Source: Pseudomonadota bacterium
GTDB lineage: Bacteria > Pseudomonadota > Gammaproteobacteria > Steroidobacterales > Steroidobacteraceae
Reading direction: 5' to 3'
DNA: 31,236 nt
Assembly: GCA_023423065.1 (NCBI GenBank)
Contig: JAFAGC010000126.1
Location: 1-31,236, forward strand
The translations under genes were made by a program, and so were the position numbers. A model generated the notes under the pieces. That model was not told the DNA's origin and did not search any database. It was given only the letters and a program-made list of their open reading frames with translations. Positions 6,996-14,457 of this stretch are shown here, in pieces; the first letter of the stretch is position 1, and every line of letters begins with the position of its first letter.

Positions 6996-7633
6996 CGGCG
7001 CTCCCGCGAATATCGCGCGACCAGGAAGACGCTCTCCGTCAGCGTGCGCGCGATCAGCAGACCCAGCAGGACATTCCCGACGATGAGTGGGCGCATCCAC
7101 GCTTGCGCATGCCCAGGGAACATCGCGAGCAGCGCGACGAGTCCGATGATGATCGCGGACATCACACCACCGGCGGCGCGTTGCGAGGAATGCTGAATCC
7201 GGAGGTCGCGCTCGTCGGCCTCGATGCCGTCGGTGTTCTGCGCTCGCAGGATGCCACCCACCACGATCCAGGCGACCAGCAACATTCCGAGGTTGATGCC
7301 GAATCGCCGCGAAACGGGATTGGAGATCTGGTCCGCTGCGGCGTCCAGTGCAGGCAGCGCCGCGACGAAGTTGAGGAAGTGGATGGCGATGAGCAGGACG
7401 AACACGAGCGTCACCCAACCCTGCCTTTCCGCCGGCGAGGCGTCTTCGGGAAAGATCCCGGCGGGGGAGCGAGACAGGTGGATTACGAACAACCAGATCG
7501 CCGCGTAGAGCACCCCTGCGCCGACAGGCCCGATGTCGATGCCGAACCAGGCATCCGGCCCGAAGAACATGCCAGCGGCCCCTAATGCGGCGAGGGAGAG
7601 CAAGATCTGGGTGCGTCGTTGCAGGCCGGCCAT
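6992..7633 (-). CDS. Six-helix membrane protein paired with XRE regulator
   Basis: The start at ATG 7633 is supported by GGAG 7 bases upstream and gives 213 residues. Six hydrophobic segments are visible at about residues 9-27, 35-53, 73-95, 112-130, 158-173 and 182-205. The cytosolic loop after helix 4 carries DERDLRIQ (140-147), a motif I associate with DUF2178-like membrane proteins that are encoded next to small XRE regulators. The function of these proteins is not known; they may sense membrane state or modulate the regulator. The gene overlaps the XRE gene by 4 bases. Upstream, 58 bases separate it from the PLP-enzyme gene and contain one complete dyad, while the second overlaps the end of that gene. 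A longer reading from 7741 would run through these operators and is unlikely. Confidence 0.8.
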   Translation of the reverse strand: MAGLQRRTQILLSLAALGAAGMFFGPDAWFGIDIGPVGAGVLYAAIWLFVIHLSRSPAGIFPEDASPAERQGWVTLVFVLLIAIHFLNFVAALPALDAAADQISNPVSRRFGINLGMLLVAWIVVGGILRAQNTDGIEADERDLRIQHSSQRAAGGVMSAIIIGLVALLAMFPGHAQAWMRPLIVGNVLLGLLIARTLTESVFLVARYSRERR

Positions 7634-7653
7634 GGAACGTCTCCGAACGTCCG

Positions 7654-7673
7654 ATGTCCGGTATACCTTACAT
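7654..7673. promoter_or_regulatory. Operator-like dyad, proximal site
   Basis: A 20-bp imperfect palindrome with outer arms ATGT/ACAT around the perfect core GGTATACC. It matches the distal site at 15 of 20 positions (consensus ATGTCnnGTATnnnTnACAT). The two centres are 35 bp apart. It lies about 20 bases upstream of the membrane protein start, where a repressor would block transcription. Confidence 0.6.
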
Positions 7674-7688
7674 CTGGGCCTTGGCTGG

Positions 7689-7708
7689 ATGTCAAGTATT
7701 TTTGACAT
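7689..7708. promoter_or_regulatory. Operator-like dyad, distal site
   Basis: Perfect 7-bp arms ATGTCAA and TTGACAT flank a 6-base centre. On the minus strand one arm supplies TTGACA, a consensus -35 hexamer, so binding here could block a promoter reading toward the membrane protein gene. No well-spaced -10 follows it. The dyad overlaps the last codons and the stop of the upstream PLP-enzyme gene. Confidence 0.6.
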
Positions 7709-8660
7709 TTCCGAGGAACGCGCAAGCATCGAGGTCGACATTGCCGCCCGACACGATGATCCCGACCCGCTGTCCCGGCCGACCCAGTCTCCCGGCCAGC
7801 AATGCCGCCACGGGCACTGCCGCCGACGGCTCGATGAGCAGCTTCAGGTCGTTCAGCACGATGCGCATGGCAGCGACGATCTCCGCCTCACCGACGGTCA
7901 CGACGTCGTCCACGAGCTGCCTGAGCAACGCGAAATTGCGCACGCCGATCGAACCGCGCAATCCGTCCGCGATGGTTTGCGGCGCGTTCACCGCGCGGCG
8001 CTCGCCGCTGCGAAACGACTGGAATGCATCGTCGGCCTGCGCGGGTTCGGCGCCGACGATGCGGATCGCGGGTGCGAGATGGCGCGCGGCGATCGCGGTA
8101 CCGCCCATGAGCCCGCCGCCGCCCACCGGAGCGCTGATCACGTCGAGCGTCTGCAGTTCCGCCAGCATTTCGAGCGCGGCGGTTCCCTGCCCCGCGATGA
8201 TCCGCGCATCGTCGAACGGATGGACGAGCTCCGCCGGTTCCTGCGCCAGCAATTCGGCGACCCGCCGTTCGCGCGCGGGCAGACCTGGATCGCAAAGTTC
8301 GAGCCGCGCGCCGGCCGCCTCGATGTTCGCGATCTTCGTGCGCGCCGAATCGCGCGGCACGACGACGATCGCGCGCATGCCGCGCGCCCGCGCCGCCAGC
8401 GCGAGCGCCGTGCCGTGGTTGCCCGAAGAATGCGTGATCACGAGCGGTGTGCGCGCCGGATCGAGTTGCAGCACGACGTTGGTCGCGCCGCGAAACTTGA
8501 ACGCGCCTCCGGTTTGCAGGTTTTCGCACTTGAAGAACACGCGCCTGCCGACGCGCGCGTCGAAAGCATCCGAGCGCAAGACGGGCGTGCGCACCACGTG
8601 CGGCCCGATGCGCGCCGCGGCGGCCACGACCTCTGGGAAACTGGGCAGATCGAAGGTCAC
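7692..8660 (-). CDS. PLP-dependent threonine/serine dehydratase or serine racemase family enzyme
   Basis: A 322-residue fold-type II PLP enzyme. The Schiff-base lysine is Lys55 in GGAFKFRGA. SSGNHG (78-83) is the usual substrate/cofactor loop and the tetraglycine phosphate-binding loop is in PVGGGGLMGG. No C-terminal ACT domain is present, unlike biosynthetic IlvA, so it belongs with catabolic threonine dehydratases, serine racemases or hydroxyaspartate ammonia-lyases. THSSGNHG and the short length favour the racemase/hydroxyaspartate branch, but sequence alone cannot decide. The GTG start at 8660 overlaps the orn stop by 4 bases (GTGA), so the gene is probably translated from the orn message. 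A longer frame up to 8906 is antisense-like junk inside orn. Confidence 0.85.
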   Translation of the reverse strand: MTFDLPSFPEVVAAAARIGPHVVRTPVLRSDAFDARVGRRVFFKCENLQTGGAFKFRGATNVVLQLDPARTPLVITHSSGNHGTALALAARARGMRAIVVVPRDSARTKIANIEAAGARLELCDPGLPARERRVAELLAQEPAELVHPFDDARIIAGQGTAALEMLAELQTLDVISAPVGGGGLMGGTAIAARHLAPAIRIVGAEPAQADDAFQSFRSGERRAVNAPQTIADGLRGSIGVRNFALLRQLVDDVVTVGEAEIVAAMRIVLNDLKLLIEPSAAVPVAALLAGRLGRPGQRVGIIVSGGNVDLDACAFLGNVKNT

Positions 8661-9214
8661 GGTCGTGCGAATTGCGGCGCGAACAGATGCTCGCGGTAAT
8701 ACGCGAGCTCGCGGATGGATTCCTGGATGTCGGCGAGCGCCTTGTGTTCGCCCTGTTTCACGAAGCCGCTCATTACCGATGGCGCCCAGCGTCGCGCGAG
8801 TTCCTTGAGCGTGCTCACGTCGAGATTGCGGTAGTGGAAGAACTTCTCGAGGGTCGGCATGTGCCGGGCGAGGAAACGGCGGTCCTGGCAGATGCTGTTG
8901 CCGCACATCGGCGAAGAATTGGGCTCGACCAGGGCGCTCAGCACTTCCAGCACGCGCTTTTCGGCGCTCTCGACGGTGTACTCGCTCTCGCGCACGCGCT
9001 CGATGAGCCCGGAGGCGCCATGCGTGCGCTTGTTCCAGTCATCCATCGCATCGAGCACTTCGTCGGGCTGATGGATCGCGATGACCGGTCCTTCGGAGAC
9101 GATTTCCAGATTGGCGTCGGTGACGATGACGGCCATCTCGATGATCCGGTCCGTCTCGGGCTTGAGACCCGTCATCTCGAGGTCTATCCAGACGAGATAG
9201 TCGCTGCTCGGCAT
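8657..9214 (-). CDS. orn: Oligoribonuclease
   Basis: The 185-residue DEDDh 3'-5' exoribonuclease finishes RNA decay by cutting very short oligoribonucleotides (including pGpG from c-di-GMP) to mononucleotides. The first exonuclease motif is WIDLEMTGL with Asp11 and Glu13, later motifs include SICQDRRFLARHMP, and the C-terminal HKALADIQESI supplies the final His and Asp. Length is standard. The frame is open far upstream, but ATG 9214 matches the family start. The minus-strand -10-like TAGTAT (9233-9228) would give a leader of only about 6 bases, and no strong Shine-Dalgarno is present. It is divergent from rsgA, a neighbourhood common in gammaproteobacteria. Confidence 0.97.
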   Translation of the reverse strand: MPSSDYLVWIDLEMTGLKPETDRIIEMAVIVTDANLEIVSEGPVIAIHQPDEVLDAMDDWNKRTHGASGLIERVRESEYTVESAEKRVLEVLSALVEPNSSPMCGNSICQDRRFLARHMPTLEKFFHYRNLDVSTLKELARRWAPSVMSGFVKQGEHKALADIQESIRELAYYREHLFAPQFARP

Positions 9215-9226
9215 AAGGATTGACGC

Positions 9227-9233
9227 GATACTA
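9227..9233. promoter_or_regulatory. Shared symmetric -10 element between orn and rsgA
   Basis: The heptamer reads GATACTA on the plus strand and TAGTATC on the minus strand, giving -10 hexamers in both directions. The plus-strand hexamer ends 6 bases before the rsgA ATG; the minus-strand one ends 13 bases before the orn ATG. Good -35 boxes are not visible. Prediction only, but the arrangement repeats that at 1763-1769. Confidence 0.4.
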
Positions 9234-9238
9234 CACGA

Positions 9239-10198
9239 ATGTCCGTGCCAGCCACCCCAGACGAGGACGAGAACCCGAGCGATGCGGAATTCGACGCCGA
9301 AGTCGTCGCCTCTTTCGGGCGGCATCTGCTCGTCCGCGATGACCGCGGCGAGGTCCGCAAGGCGCGACCGGCCGGCCGCAGATTGAGCATCGTCTGTGGA
9401 GACCGCGTGCGCTGCGAGGTCGACCGGGCTCACGACGAAGTGCTGGTCGTCGAGGTTCGGCCGCGCCGGACCTTGCTGGCGCGCGCCAACCTGCGCGGCG
9501 AAAGCGAGCCGGTCGTGGCGAACGTCACGCAGCTCGTGGTGGTGATCGCACCGATTCCCGCGCCGGATTTCTTCATCGTCGACCGCTACCTGTGCGCGGC
9601 CACGGCCGCGGGCATTTGCGGTCGCGTCGCGGTCAACAAGGCAGACCTGGAGGGCGACACGATCGCCGCCGAGGAACTCGCCGCGTACGCGGCGGCCGGC
9701 TATCCGCACGTGAACTGTTCGGCGAAAACCGGTACGGGACTCGACGGGCTGCGCGACCTGCTCGCGGGGGCCGTGAGCGTGCTCGTCGGCCAGTCGGGCG
9801 TCGGAAAATCTTCGCTGGTGAGTGCGCTGCTGCCCCAGGAGGAGATCGAAACCGGTACGCTCGTCCGCGACGAAGAAGGCCGGCACACCACCACCGCATC
9901 GCGCGCCTACGGGCTCCAATCCGGCGGCACGCTGATCGATTCGCCCGGCGTGCGCGACTTCGCTCCGGCCATCGATCTGCTCGACGAGAAGACGTTGGGT
10001 TTTCCCGAGGTTGCCACGCTCGCGAACGGATGCCGCTTCGCGGACTGCCGGCACATGCAGGAGCCGGGGTGCGCCGTCAGCGCGGCCGCTGCGACCGGCG
10101 GGCTGTACGCGCGCCGTTACGAGAGTTATCGACGTTTGCGGCGGCGTTTCGAGGAATTGATCCAGGCGCGGGGCCCCGGCTACCGCCACCGTCGCTGA
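9239..10198 (+). CDS. rsgA: Ribosome small-subunit-dependent GTPase A
   Basis: RsgA is a circularly permuted GTPase that acts late in 30S subunit maturation. The 319 residues show an N-terminal OB-fold (about 20-80), then G motifs in permuted order: NKAD (133-136), the P-loop GQSGVGKS (184-191) and DSPG (234-237). The C-terminal zinc-binding segment has Cys265, Cys270, His272 and Cys278. The length is slightly below that of E. coli RsgA, mainly at the N-terminus. No Shine-Dalgarno precedes the ATG, and a -10-like GATACT ends 6 bases before it, suggesting a leaderless message. The gene is divergent from orn. Confidence 0.97.
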   Translation: MSVPATPDEDENPSDAEFDAEVVASFGRHLLVRDDRGEVRKARPAGRRLSIVCGDRVRCEVDRAHDEVLVVEVRPRRTLLARANLRGESEPVVANVTQLVVVIAPIPAPDFFIVDRYLCAATAAGICGRVAVNKADLEGDTIAAEELAAYAAAGYPHVNCSAKTGTGLDGLRDLLAGAVSVLVGQSGVGKSSLVSALLPQEEIETGTLVRDEEGRHTTTASRAYGLQSGGTLIDSPGVRDFAPAIDLLDEKTLGFPEVATLANGCRFADCRHMQEPGCAVSAAAATGGLYARRYESYRRLRRRFEELIQARGPGYRHRR

Positions 10199-10236
10199 GT
10201 CGCGACATAGGCGCTCTCCGACGCGACTTGCCGGGA

Positions 10237-10296
10237 ATACTGACCGGTACATCTAGCTACTTTGCGAATGCCCGCCCTTTCGGCGTCCGTCAGTAT
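10237..10296. repeat. Inverted repeat in the rsgA-acyltransferase gap
   Basis: ATACTGAC (10237-10244) and its exact complement GTCAGTAT (10289-10296) face each other across 44 bases, and CCGG-type flanks extend the pairing with single-base bulges. It occupies the 198-base gap between rsgA and the acyltransferase gene, in which I see no other gene. It may be a folded 3' end or leader; no T run is present. Confidence 0.35.
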
Positions 10297-10396
10297 CCGG
10301 GCACCAGAGTGATCTCTGCGTTGATCTGCCCGAACTCGTGCAAGAACGGCAGCAACATTCGTGCATCGCCAACACGGACGTCGGGTATCGCTCGTG

Positions 10397-11635
10397 ATGA
10401 AGGAACCGAATTCACAATTCGAGCCCGGTTCCGACACATTCCTCACCGTCCGGTTGATCCGCGACGAACGCGCATTCGAAGCGCTTGCGCCGGAGTGGGA
10501 CCGACTGCTCCAATCCAGCGCGCAGCGCGTCTACTTCCTGCGATACAGCTGGATCCGGTCCTGGTGGCGGCATCTCGCGCCGCCCGGCGCGCGCCTCCAC
10601 ATCCTGTGTTGCCGCGATCGGCGAAATGAACTCGTCGGCATCGCGCCGCTGTACTGGCGCAGGCACCGGATGCTCGGCATTCCGTTCGCGCGCGAACTGT
10701 CGTTCCTCGGAATGGGAGTCGAGATCAAGACGAGCGAATACGTCGACATGATCGCGCTGCGCGGCGCGGAAACCGCGGTCGCGGATTCGGTCGCCGCATT
10801 CCTGCTTTCCCGCAACGACTGGGATCGGCTGTTGTTGGACAAGGTCCCCGCGCAATCGCCGTTTCTCGAGTACCTTTCCGGGCGATTCGGCGAAAGCGCC
10901 GCCTCGACGCAATCGGACCGCGCTCCTTTCATCGACACGTCGATCCCGTGGAGCGAGTACCGGAAATCGCTCGGGCGGTCGATGCGCCGCAACGTGGAGT
11001 ACTACGCGCGCCGCCTGTTCAAATCGCATCGCTGCGAGTTCCGGCGAGCGGCCACGCGCGCCGAAGCGGTCGAGGCGCTCGACGCGCTGGTACGACTCCA
11101 CCAGATGCGCTGGGAAGCGGCCGGCCATCACGGCTCGTTCCGCACGGACCACTTGCGCAACCAGTTGTTCGACGCGCTGCAGTCGGAGTTCGACTCGGGC
11201 CGCGTCCGGCTATGGACCTTGCGGATCGACGGGCGGATCGAGGCCGCCCTCGTAGGGCTGCTCGACGACGGCGTGCTGCACTACTTCCAGAAGGGCTTCA
11301 ACCCGGCCTTGAACAAACACGACATCGGCACCGCGGTCCTGAGCCTGTGCCTGCGCGACAGCTTCGAGGATCCGGCCATTCGCGCCTTCGATTTCATGGG
11401 CGGCGGTGCGAGCTACAAGGACCTGTGGGCGCGCGAACATCGCACCACCCGCACCGTGGTGATTTCACGTCCCAACGTGCGCACTCGCCTGCTCGCGGCT
11501 CGTGCGCGACTGCGGGAGTCGAGCGCCGCGCTGTATCGCCGCGTCGCGCCCGAAGCGCTGCGCATCGCGCGCCGCGACTTCATCGTCCGCGTGCGCGCGC
11601 GGCAGCTCGCGCGCACGCGCGCCCGGCTGCAATAG
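10397..11635 (+). CDS. FemAB/CelD-like GNAT acyltransferase
   Basis: The 412-residue protein resembles the BioF2-like/GNAT_6 group. The N-terminal half has FEALAPEWDRLL and FLRYSWIRSWWRHLAP, a pattern typical of CelD/FemAB-like proteins. The C-terminal half has RLHQMRWEAAGHHGSF, DGRIEAALVGLLDDGVLHYFQKGFNP and FDFMGGGASYKDLWA, the acyl-CoA-binding domain. Members often modify polysaccharides or peptides in envelope clusters; here the gene stands alone between rsgA and convergent recR, so the substrate is unknown. A GTG at 10361 would add 12 residues; I prefer ATG 10397. The C-terminal 50 residues are very arginine-rich, perhaps binding acidic lipid or nucleic acid. The stop is 12 bases from that of recR. 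Confidence 0.8.
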   Translation: MKEPNSQFEPGSDTFLTVRLIRDERAFEALAPEWDRLLQSSAQRVYFLRYSWIRSWWRHLAPPGARLHILCCRDRRNELVGIAPLYWRRHRMLGIPFARELSFLGMGVEIKTSEYVDMIALRGAETAVADSVAAFLLSRNDWDRLLLDKVPAQSPFLEYLSGRFGESAASTQSDRAPFIDTSIPWSEYRKSLGRSMRRNVEYYARRLFKSHRCEFRRAATRAEAVEALDALVRLHQMRWEAAGHHGSFRTDHLRNQLFDALQSEFDSGRVRLWTLRIDGRIEAALVGLLDDGVLHYFQKGFNPALNKHDIGTAVLSLCLRDSFEDPAIRAFDFMGGGASYKDLWAREHRTTRTVVISRPNVRTRLLAARARLRESSAALYRRVAPEALRIARRDFIVRVRARQLARTRARLQ

Positions 11636-11647
11636 CCGTCGACGCGT

Positions 11648-12247
11648 TCAGCCTTGACGAATGCGCCCGGCGAGCGCGTGGGCCAGCGTGCCGCCGTCCA
11701 CGTATTCGAGCTCGCCGCCGATCGGCACGCCGTGCGCGATGCGGCTCGCCTGGATCCCGCGCCCGGCTGCGCGCTCGCCGAGGAAATGCGCCGTGGCCTC
11801 GCCCTCGACCGTGGGATTCGTCGCGAGGATGACTTCGCGAACCTCGCCCGAATCGAGCAGCGCTTCGAATTCGCGCGCGCCGATCTGCTCGGGTCCGATG
11901 CCATCGAGCGGCGAGAGATGTCCGTGCAGAACGAAGTATCGGCCGCGATAGGAACCCGACTGCTCCACCGCGACGACGTCCGCGGGTGACTCCACCACGC
12001 AGAGCAGCGATGCATCACGGGCCGGCGCAGAGCAGATGGCGCACATCTCCGTATCGGTGAGCATCCGGCAGCGCCGGCAGCGCTTGATCGTCGCGAGACC
12101 TTCGGTGAGCGCCTGCGCCAGGCTCTGCGCGCCGCCGCGCCCGGCCTGCAGCAGGTGGAACGCCATCCGTTGCGCGGTCTTGGGACCCACGCCCGGCAAC
12201 ACGCGCAACGCGTCGATCAGTTTGGCGAGGGGCGCGGCGTGCTGCAT
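11648..12247 (-). CDS. recR: Recombination mediator RecR
   Basis: RecR works with RecF and RecO to load RecA on gapped DNA. The 199-residue protein has the N-terminal helix-hairpin-helix (LPGVGPKTAQRMA), a four-cysteine zinc site (Cys57, Cys60, Cys69, Cys72) and a Toprim domain from about residue 80, beginning LCVVESPADVVAVE. Length is normal. The ATG overlaps the ybaB stop by one base (TGATG), so translation is coupled, and the dnaX-ybaB-recR order is the classical one. Confidence 0.98.
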   Translation of the reverse strand: MQHAAPLAKLIDALRVLPGVGPKTAQRMAFHLLQAGRGGAQSLAQALTEGLATIKRCRRCRMLTDTEMCAICSAPARDASLLCVVESPADVVAVEQSGSYRGRYFVLHGHLSPLDGIGPEQIGAREFEALLDSGEVREVILATNPTVEGEATAHFLGERAAGRGIQASRIAHGVPIGGELEYVDGGTLAHALAGRIRQG

Positions 12248-12567
12248 CAGAAGGGTAGTTTGAATCCCGGCGGCAACGCGACGCCCGACATGACGTTCGC
12301 CATGCGCGCCTGGGTCTGCTGATCGACCTTGTTCACCGCGTCGTTGATCGCGGCCGCGATCAGGTCCTCGAGCATCTCGCGGTCTTCGGAGATCACCTGC
12401 GGCTCGATCTGCACGCGCTTCACTTCGTGTTTGCCGTTCATCGTGACCTTGACCATGCCGCCACCGGACTCGCCGACGACTTCCATCGCGGCGATCTCGT
12501 CCTGGGCCTTCTTCATGTTGGCCTGCAGCGCCATCGCCTGCTTCATCATGTTTCCGCCACCGCGCAT
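12247..12567 (-). CDS. ybaB: YbaB/EbfC-family nucleoid-associated protein
   Basis: The 106-residue protein is a small dimeric DNA-binding protein of the YbaB/EbfC family. The long N-terminal helix (MKQAMALQANMKKAQDEIAAM) is followed by strands with VKVTMNGKHEVKRVQI and a C-terminal helix with LEDLIAAAINDAVNKV. ATG 12567 has AGGAG 6 bases upstream. It sits between dnaX and recR, 19 bases after the dnaX stop. The exact role is unsettled in the family; it coats DNA and may influence repair or gene expression. Confidence 0.95.
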   Translation of the reverse strand: MRGGGNMMKQAMALQANMKKAQDEIAAMEVVGESGGGMVKVTMNGKHEVKRVQIEPQVISEDREMLEDLIAAAINDAVNKVDQQTQARMANVMSGVALPPGFKLPF

Positions 12568-12586
12568 CGCAATCTCCTGGAGCTGT

Positions 12587-14167
12587 TTATTCCGTTGACC
12601 GCACCGACTCGGGGTGCAGCGTCGCGCCGAACCGGCTCTTCATCTCGCGCACGGTCGGATCTTCGTCGAGCGAACGCCGCGCCGCTTCGAGCGCCTCGGC
12701 CGAGCGCCGTTCGCCGTGCTGCGAAGGCGTCTCGATCGGCGTGTTTCCCTCGACGAATTCGATCTTGACGTGACCGCCGAGATATTTCGCGAGGGCCTGC
12801 GTGAGTTTGTCGACCTGCGCGGGCGAGCGCGCGGCCTTGGAATCGATGCCGAAACGCAGCGTGTTGCCGCGATGTTCGATCAGCGCGCAATTGGTCGCGA
12901 GCTGGCGGGCCGCGCCCGTGATGTCGAGATCGCCGATCACGCGCGCCCACTGCACCGGATCGATCGGCCCGGCCGATGCCGGTCGCACGATCGGCGCGCT
13001 CACCGGCGGCGCGTTTCCGGCGGGCGCCGCGGCGCCCGATTGCAGGCGAACATTCGCCGAACCCGCGGTTGCGCCGGCTCCGCCGGCGGGCCGAAACGCG
13101 AGCATGCGCACCAGCGTCATTTCGAATCCGGTGCGCGGATCGGGCGCGAATGCGAGGTCGCGGCGACCGAGGATCGCCGTCTGGTAGTGGAGCTGCACGT
13201 CCTCGCCGCTGAACTCGCCGGCGAGCTCTGCCACCAGCTCGGGATCGAAGATCTCGTCGCCTTCGTAGTCGGGAACGAGCTGCCGCAGCGCGATTCGCGT
13301 GAGCAGCGACGCGAGCTCGTCGAGCACCGCGCCATAGTCGGGTGAAAATTCCTCGAGCGAGCGCGCCGCCTCGAGCAGCCGCGCCGCATCTCCGGTCGCG
13401 AGCGCGCGCGCGAGTTTTGCGACGTGATCGCGATCGATGGTGCCGAGCATCGCGCGGGCGCCGCTCTCTTCGACCTTGCCGCCGCCGAACGCGATGAGCT
13501 GGTCGGTCAGCGACAACGCGTCGCGCATGCTGCCGTCGGCGGCCTGCGCGACGAGGCGCACCGCGGCCGCTTCGTGCGAAATCTTTTCCGCGTCGAGGAT
13601 CTTCGTGAGGTGCTCGGCGATCAGCGCGGCCGGCATTCTCTTGAGATTGAACTGCAGGCAGCGCGACAACACCGTGACCGGCAGCTTCTGCGGATCGGTG
13701 GTCGCGAGCAGGAACTTCACGTGCGGCGGCGGCTCCTCGAGCGTCTTGAGCAACGCGTTGAAGGAATGCGTCGACAACATGTGCACTTCGTCGATGAGAT
13801 AGACCTTGTAACGTCCGCGCGTCGGCGAGTACTGCACGTTCTCCAGCAACTCGCGCGTGTCGTCGACCTTGGTGCGCGACGCGGCGTCGACTTCGATCAG
13901 GTCGACGAACCGGCCCTCATCGATCTCGCGGCATGCGGAGCACACGCCGCAGGGTGTCGCGGTGATGCCGGTCTCGCAGTTGAGGCACTTGGAGAGAATT
14001 CGCGCGATCGTGGTCTTGCCGACGCCGCGCGTGCCGGTGAACAGGAAGGCGTGATGTACACGCCCCTGGGTCAACGCATTCCCGAGTGCCTGGCGGACGT
14101 GTTCCTGGCCCACGAGTTCTGCGAAGGATCGTGGCCGCCATTTGCGCGCCAGCGCGAGGTAACTCAT
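12587..14167 (-). CDS. dnaX: DNA polymerase III subunit tau/gamma
   Basis: DnaX is the clamp-loader ATPase. The 526 residues contain the Walker A motif GTRGVGKT (45-52), zinc cysteines Cys64, Cys73, Cys76 and Cys79, the Walker B DEVH (126-129) and the SRC sensor (168-170), followed by domain III to about residue 370, a proline/alanine-rich linker and the tau C-terminal region for polymerase contact. It is shorter than E. coli tau (643 residues). I see no A-rich slippery heptamer of the E. coli kind, so a separate gamma form by frameshifting is not predicted. The ATG at 14167 has only a distant AAGG. The gene begins 23 bases after the SRP RNA 3' end and is probably co-transcribed with it. Confidence 0.97.
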   Translation of the reverse strand: MSYLALARKWRPRSFAELVGQEHVRQALGNALTQGRVHHAFLFTGTRGVGKTTIARILSKCLNCETGITATPCGVCSACREIDEGRFVDLIEVDAASRTKVDDTRELLENVQYSPTRGRYKVYLIDEVHMLSTHSFNALLKTLEEPPPHVKFLLATTDPQKLPVTVLSRCLQFNLKRMPAALIAEHLTKILDAEKISHEAAAVRLVAQAADGSMRDALSLTDQLIAFGGGKVEESGARAMLGTIDRDHVAKLARALATGDAARLLEAARSLEEFSPDYGAVLDELASLLTRIALRQLVPDYEGDEIFDPELVAELAGEFSGEDVQLHYQTAILGRRDLAFAPDPRTGFEMTLVRMLAFRPAGGAGATAGSANVRLQSGAAAPAGNAPPVSAPIVRPASAGPIDPVQWARVIGDLDITGAARQLATNCALIEHRGNTLRFGIDSKAARSPAQVDKLTQALAKYLGGHVKIEFVEGNTPIETPSQHGERRSAEALEAARRSLDEDPTVREMKSRFGATLHPESVRSTE

Positions 14168-14190
14168 GAATAGGTCGATCCTTGGGGGGA

Positions 14191-14302
14191 GGCAGCCCGC
14201 ACCAGCCGGACTTCGGCGCCCGACATCGCCGCTACCGCTGCTCCCTTCCGGGCCTGGCGGGGTTTACAACTAGTCGTCGCGAAGGAGCCGATACGGACTG
14301 CC
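14191..14302 (-). ncRNA. ffs: Signal recognition particle RNA (4.5S, small bacterial type)
   Basis: On the minus strand the conserved apical loop reads CCCGGAAGGGAGCAGCGG, close to the canonical CCGGAAGGAAGCAGCC. The 5' part beginning GGCAGUCCGUAUCGGCU pairs almost continuously, with G-U wobbles, with the 3' end ...AGCCGGACUUC...GCGGGCUGCC read backward, giving one long hairpin of about 112 nucleotides. The ends are placed at the limits of that pairing and may be off by a few bases. The RNA joins Ffh to target signal peptides to the membrane. It lies 13 bases after the tRNA-Ser CCA end and 23 bases before dnaX. Confidence 0.92.
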
Positions 14303-14315
14303 ATGGTAAATGAGG

Positions 14316-14405
14316 TGGCGGACAGACAGGGATTCGAACCCTGGAACACCTTGCGATGTTACTTGACTTCCAATCAAGCGCCTTCGACCGCTCGGCCATC
14401 TGTCC
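14316..14405 (-). tRNA. tRNA-Ser (anticodon GGA)
   Basis: The 90-nucleotide class II tRNA folds cleanly: acceptor stem GGACAGA/TCTGTCC, anticodon stem CTTGA/TCAAG with loop TTGGAAG (anticodon GGA, reading UCC and UCU), a long variable arm (AACATC-GCAA-GGTGTT) and T arm CAGGG-TTCGAAT-CCCTG. The discriminator G and the 3' CCA are encoded. It is 13 bases upstream of the SRP RNA on the same strand, so both are probably cut from one precursor. Confidence 0.97.
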
Positions 14406-14439
14406 GGTGTGAAACCTGCACCCCAAGGAGCGGGTGCGC

Positions 14440-14445
14440 ATGATA
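14440..14445 (-). promoter_or_regulatory. Candidate -10 box for the tRNA-Ser/SRP RNA transcript
   Basis: On the minus strand TATCAT is followed by a GC-rich discriminator (GCGCACCC), the kind seen at stable-RNA promoters under stringent control. It lies 34 bases upstream of the tRNA 5' end. No convincing -35 is visible, so this is tentative. A GCACCC/GGGTGC hairpin (14418-14437) lies between it and the tRNA. Confidence 0.3.
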
Positions 14446-14457
14446 GCGGAAAGAGCC

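Noticed and set aside
7533..8906. Long plus- and minus-strand frames across the PLP enzyme, including a 404-codon version starting at 8906
   Set aside because: The extra N-terminal part lies antisense-like inside orn in a different frame and shows no family similarity; GTG 8660 with its GTGA overlap explains the gene.
10180..10446. 88-codon minus-strand frame in the rsgA-acyltransferase gap
   Set aside because: No ribosome site, no motif, overlaps the ends of both flanking genes; composition like non-coding sequence.
12587..14167. Programmed frameshift in dnaX giving a gamma form
   Set aside because: I looked for an A-rich slippery heptamer followed by a hairpin and saw none; the single full-length frame is enough.
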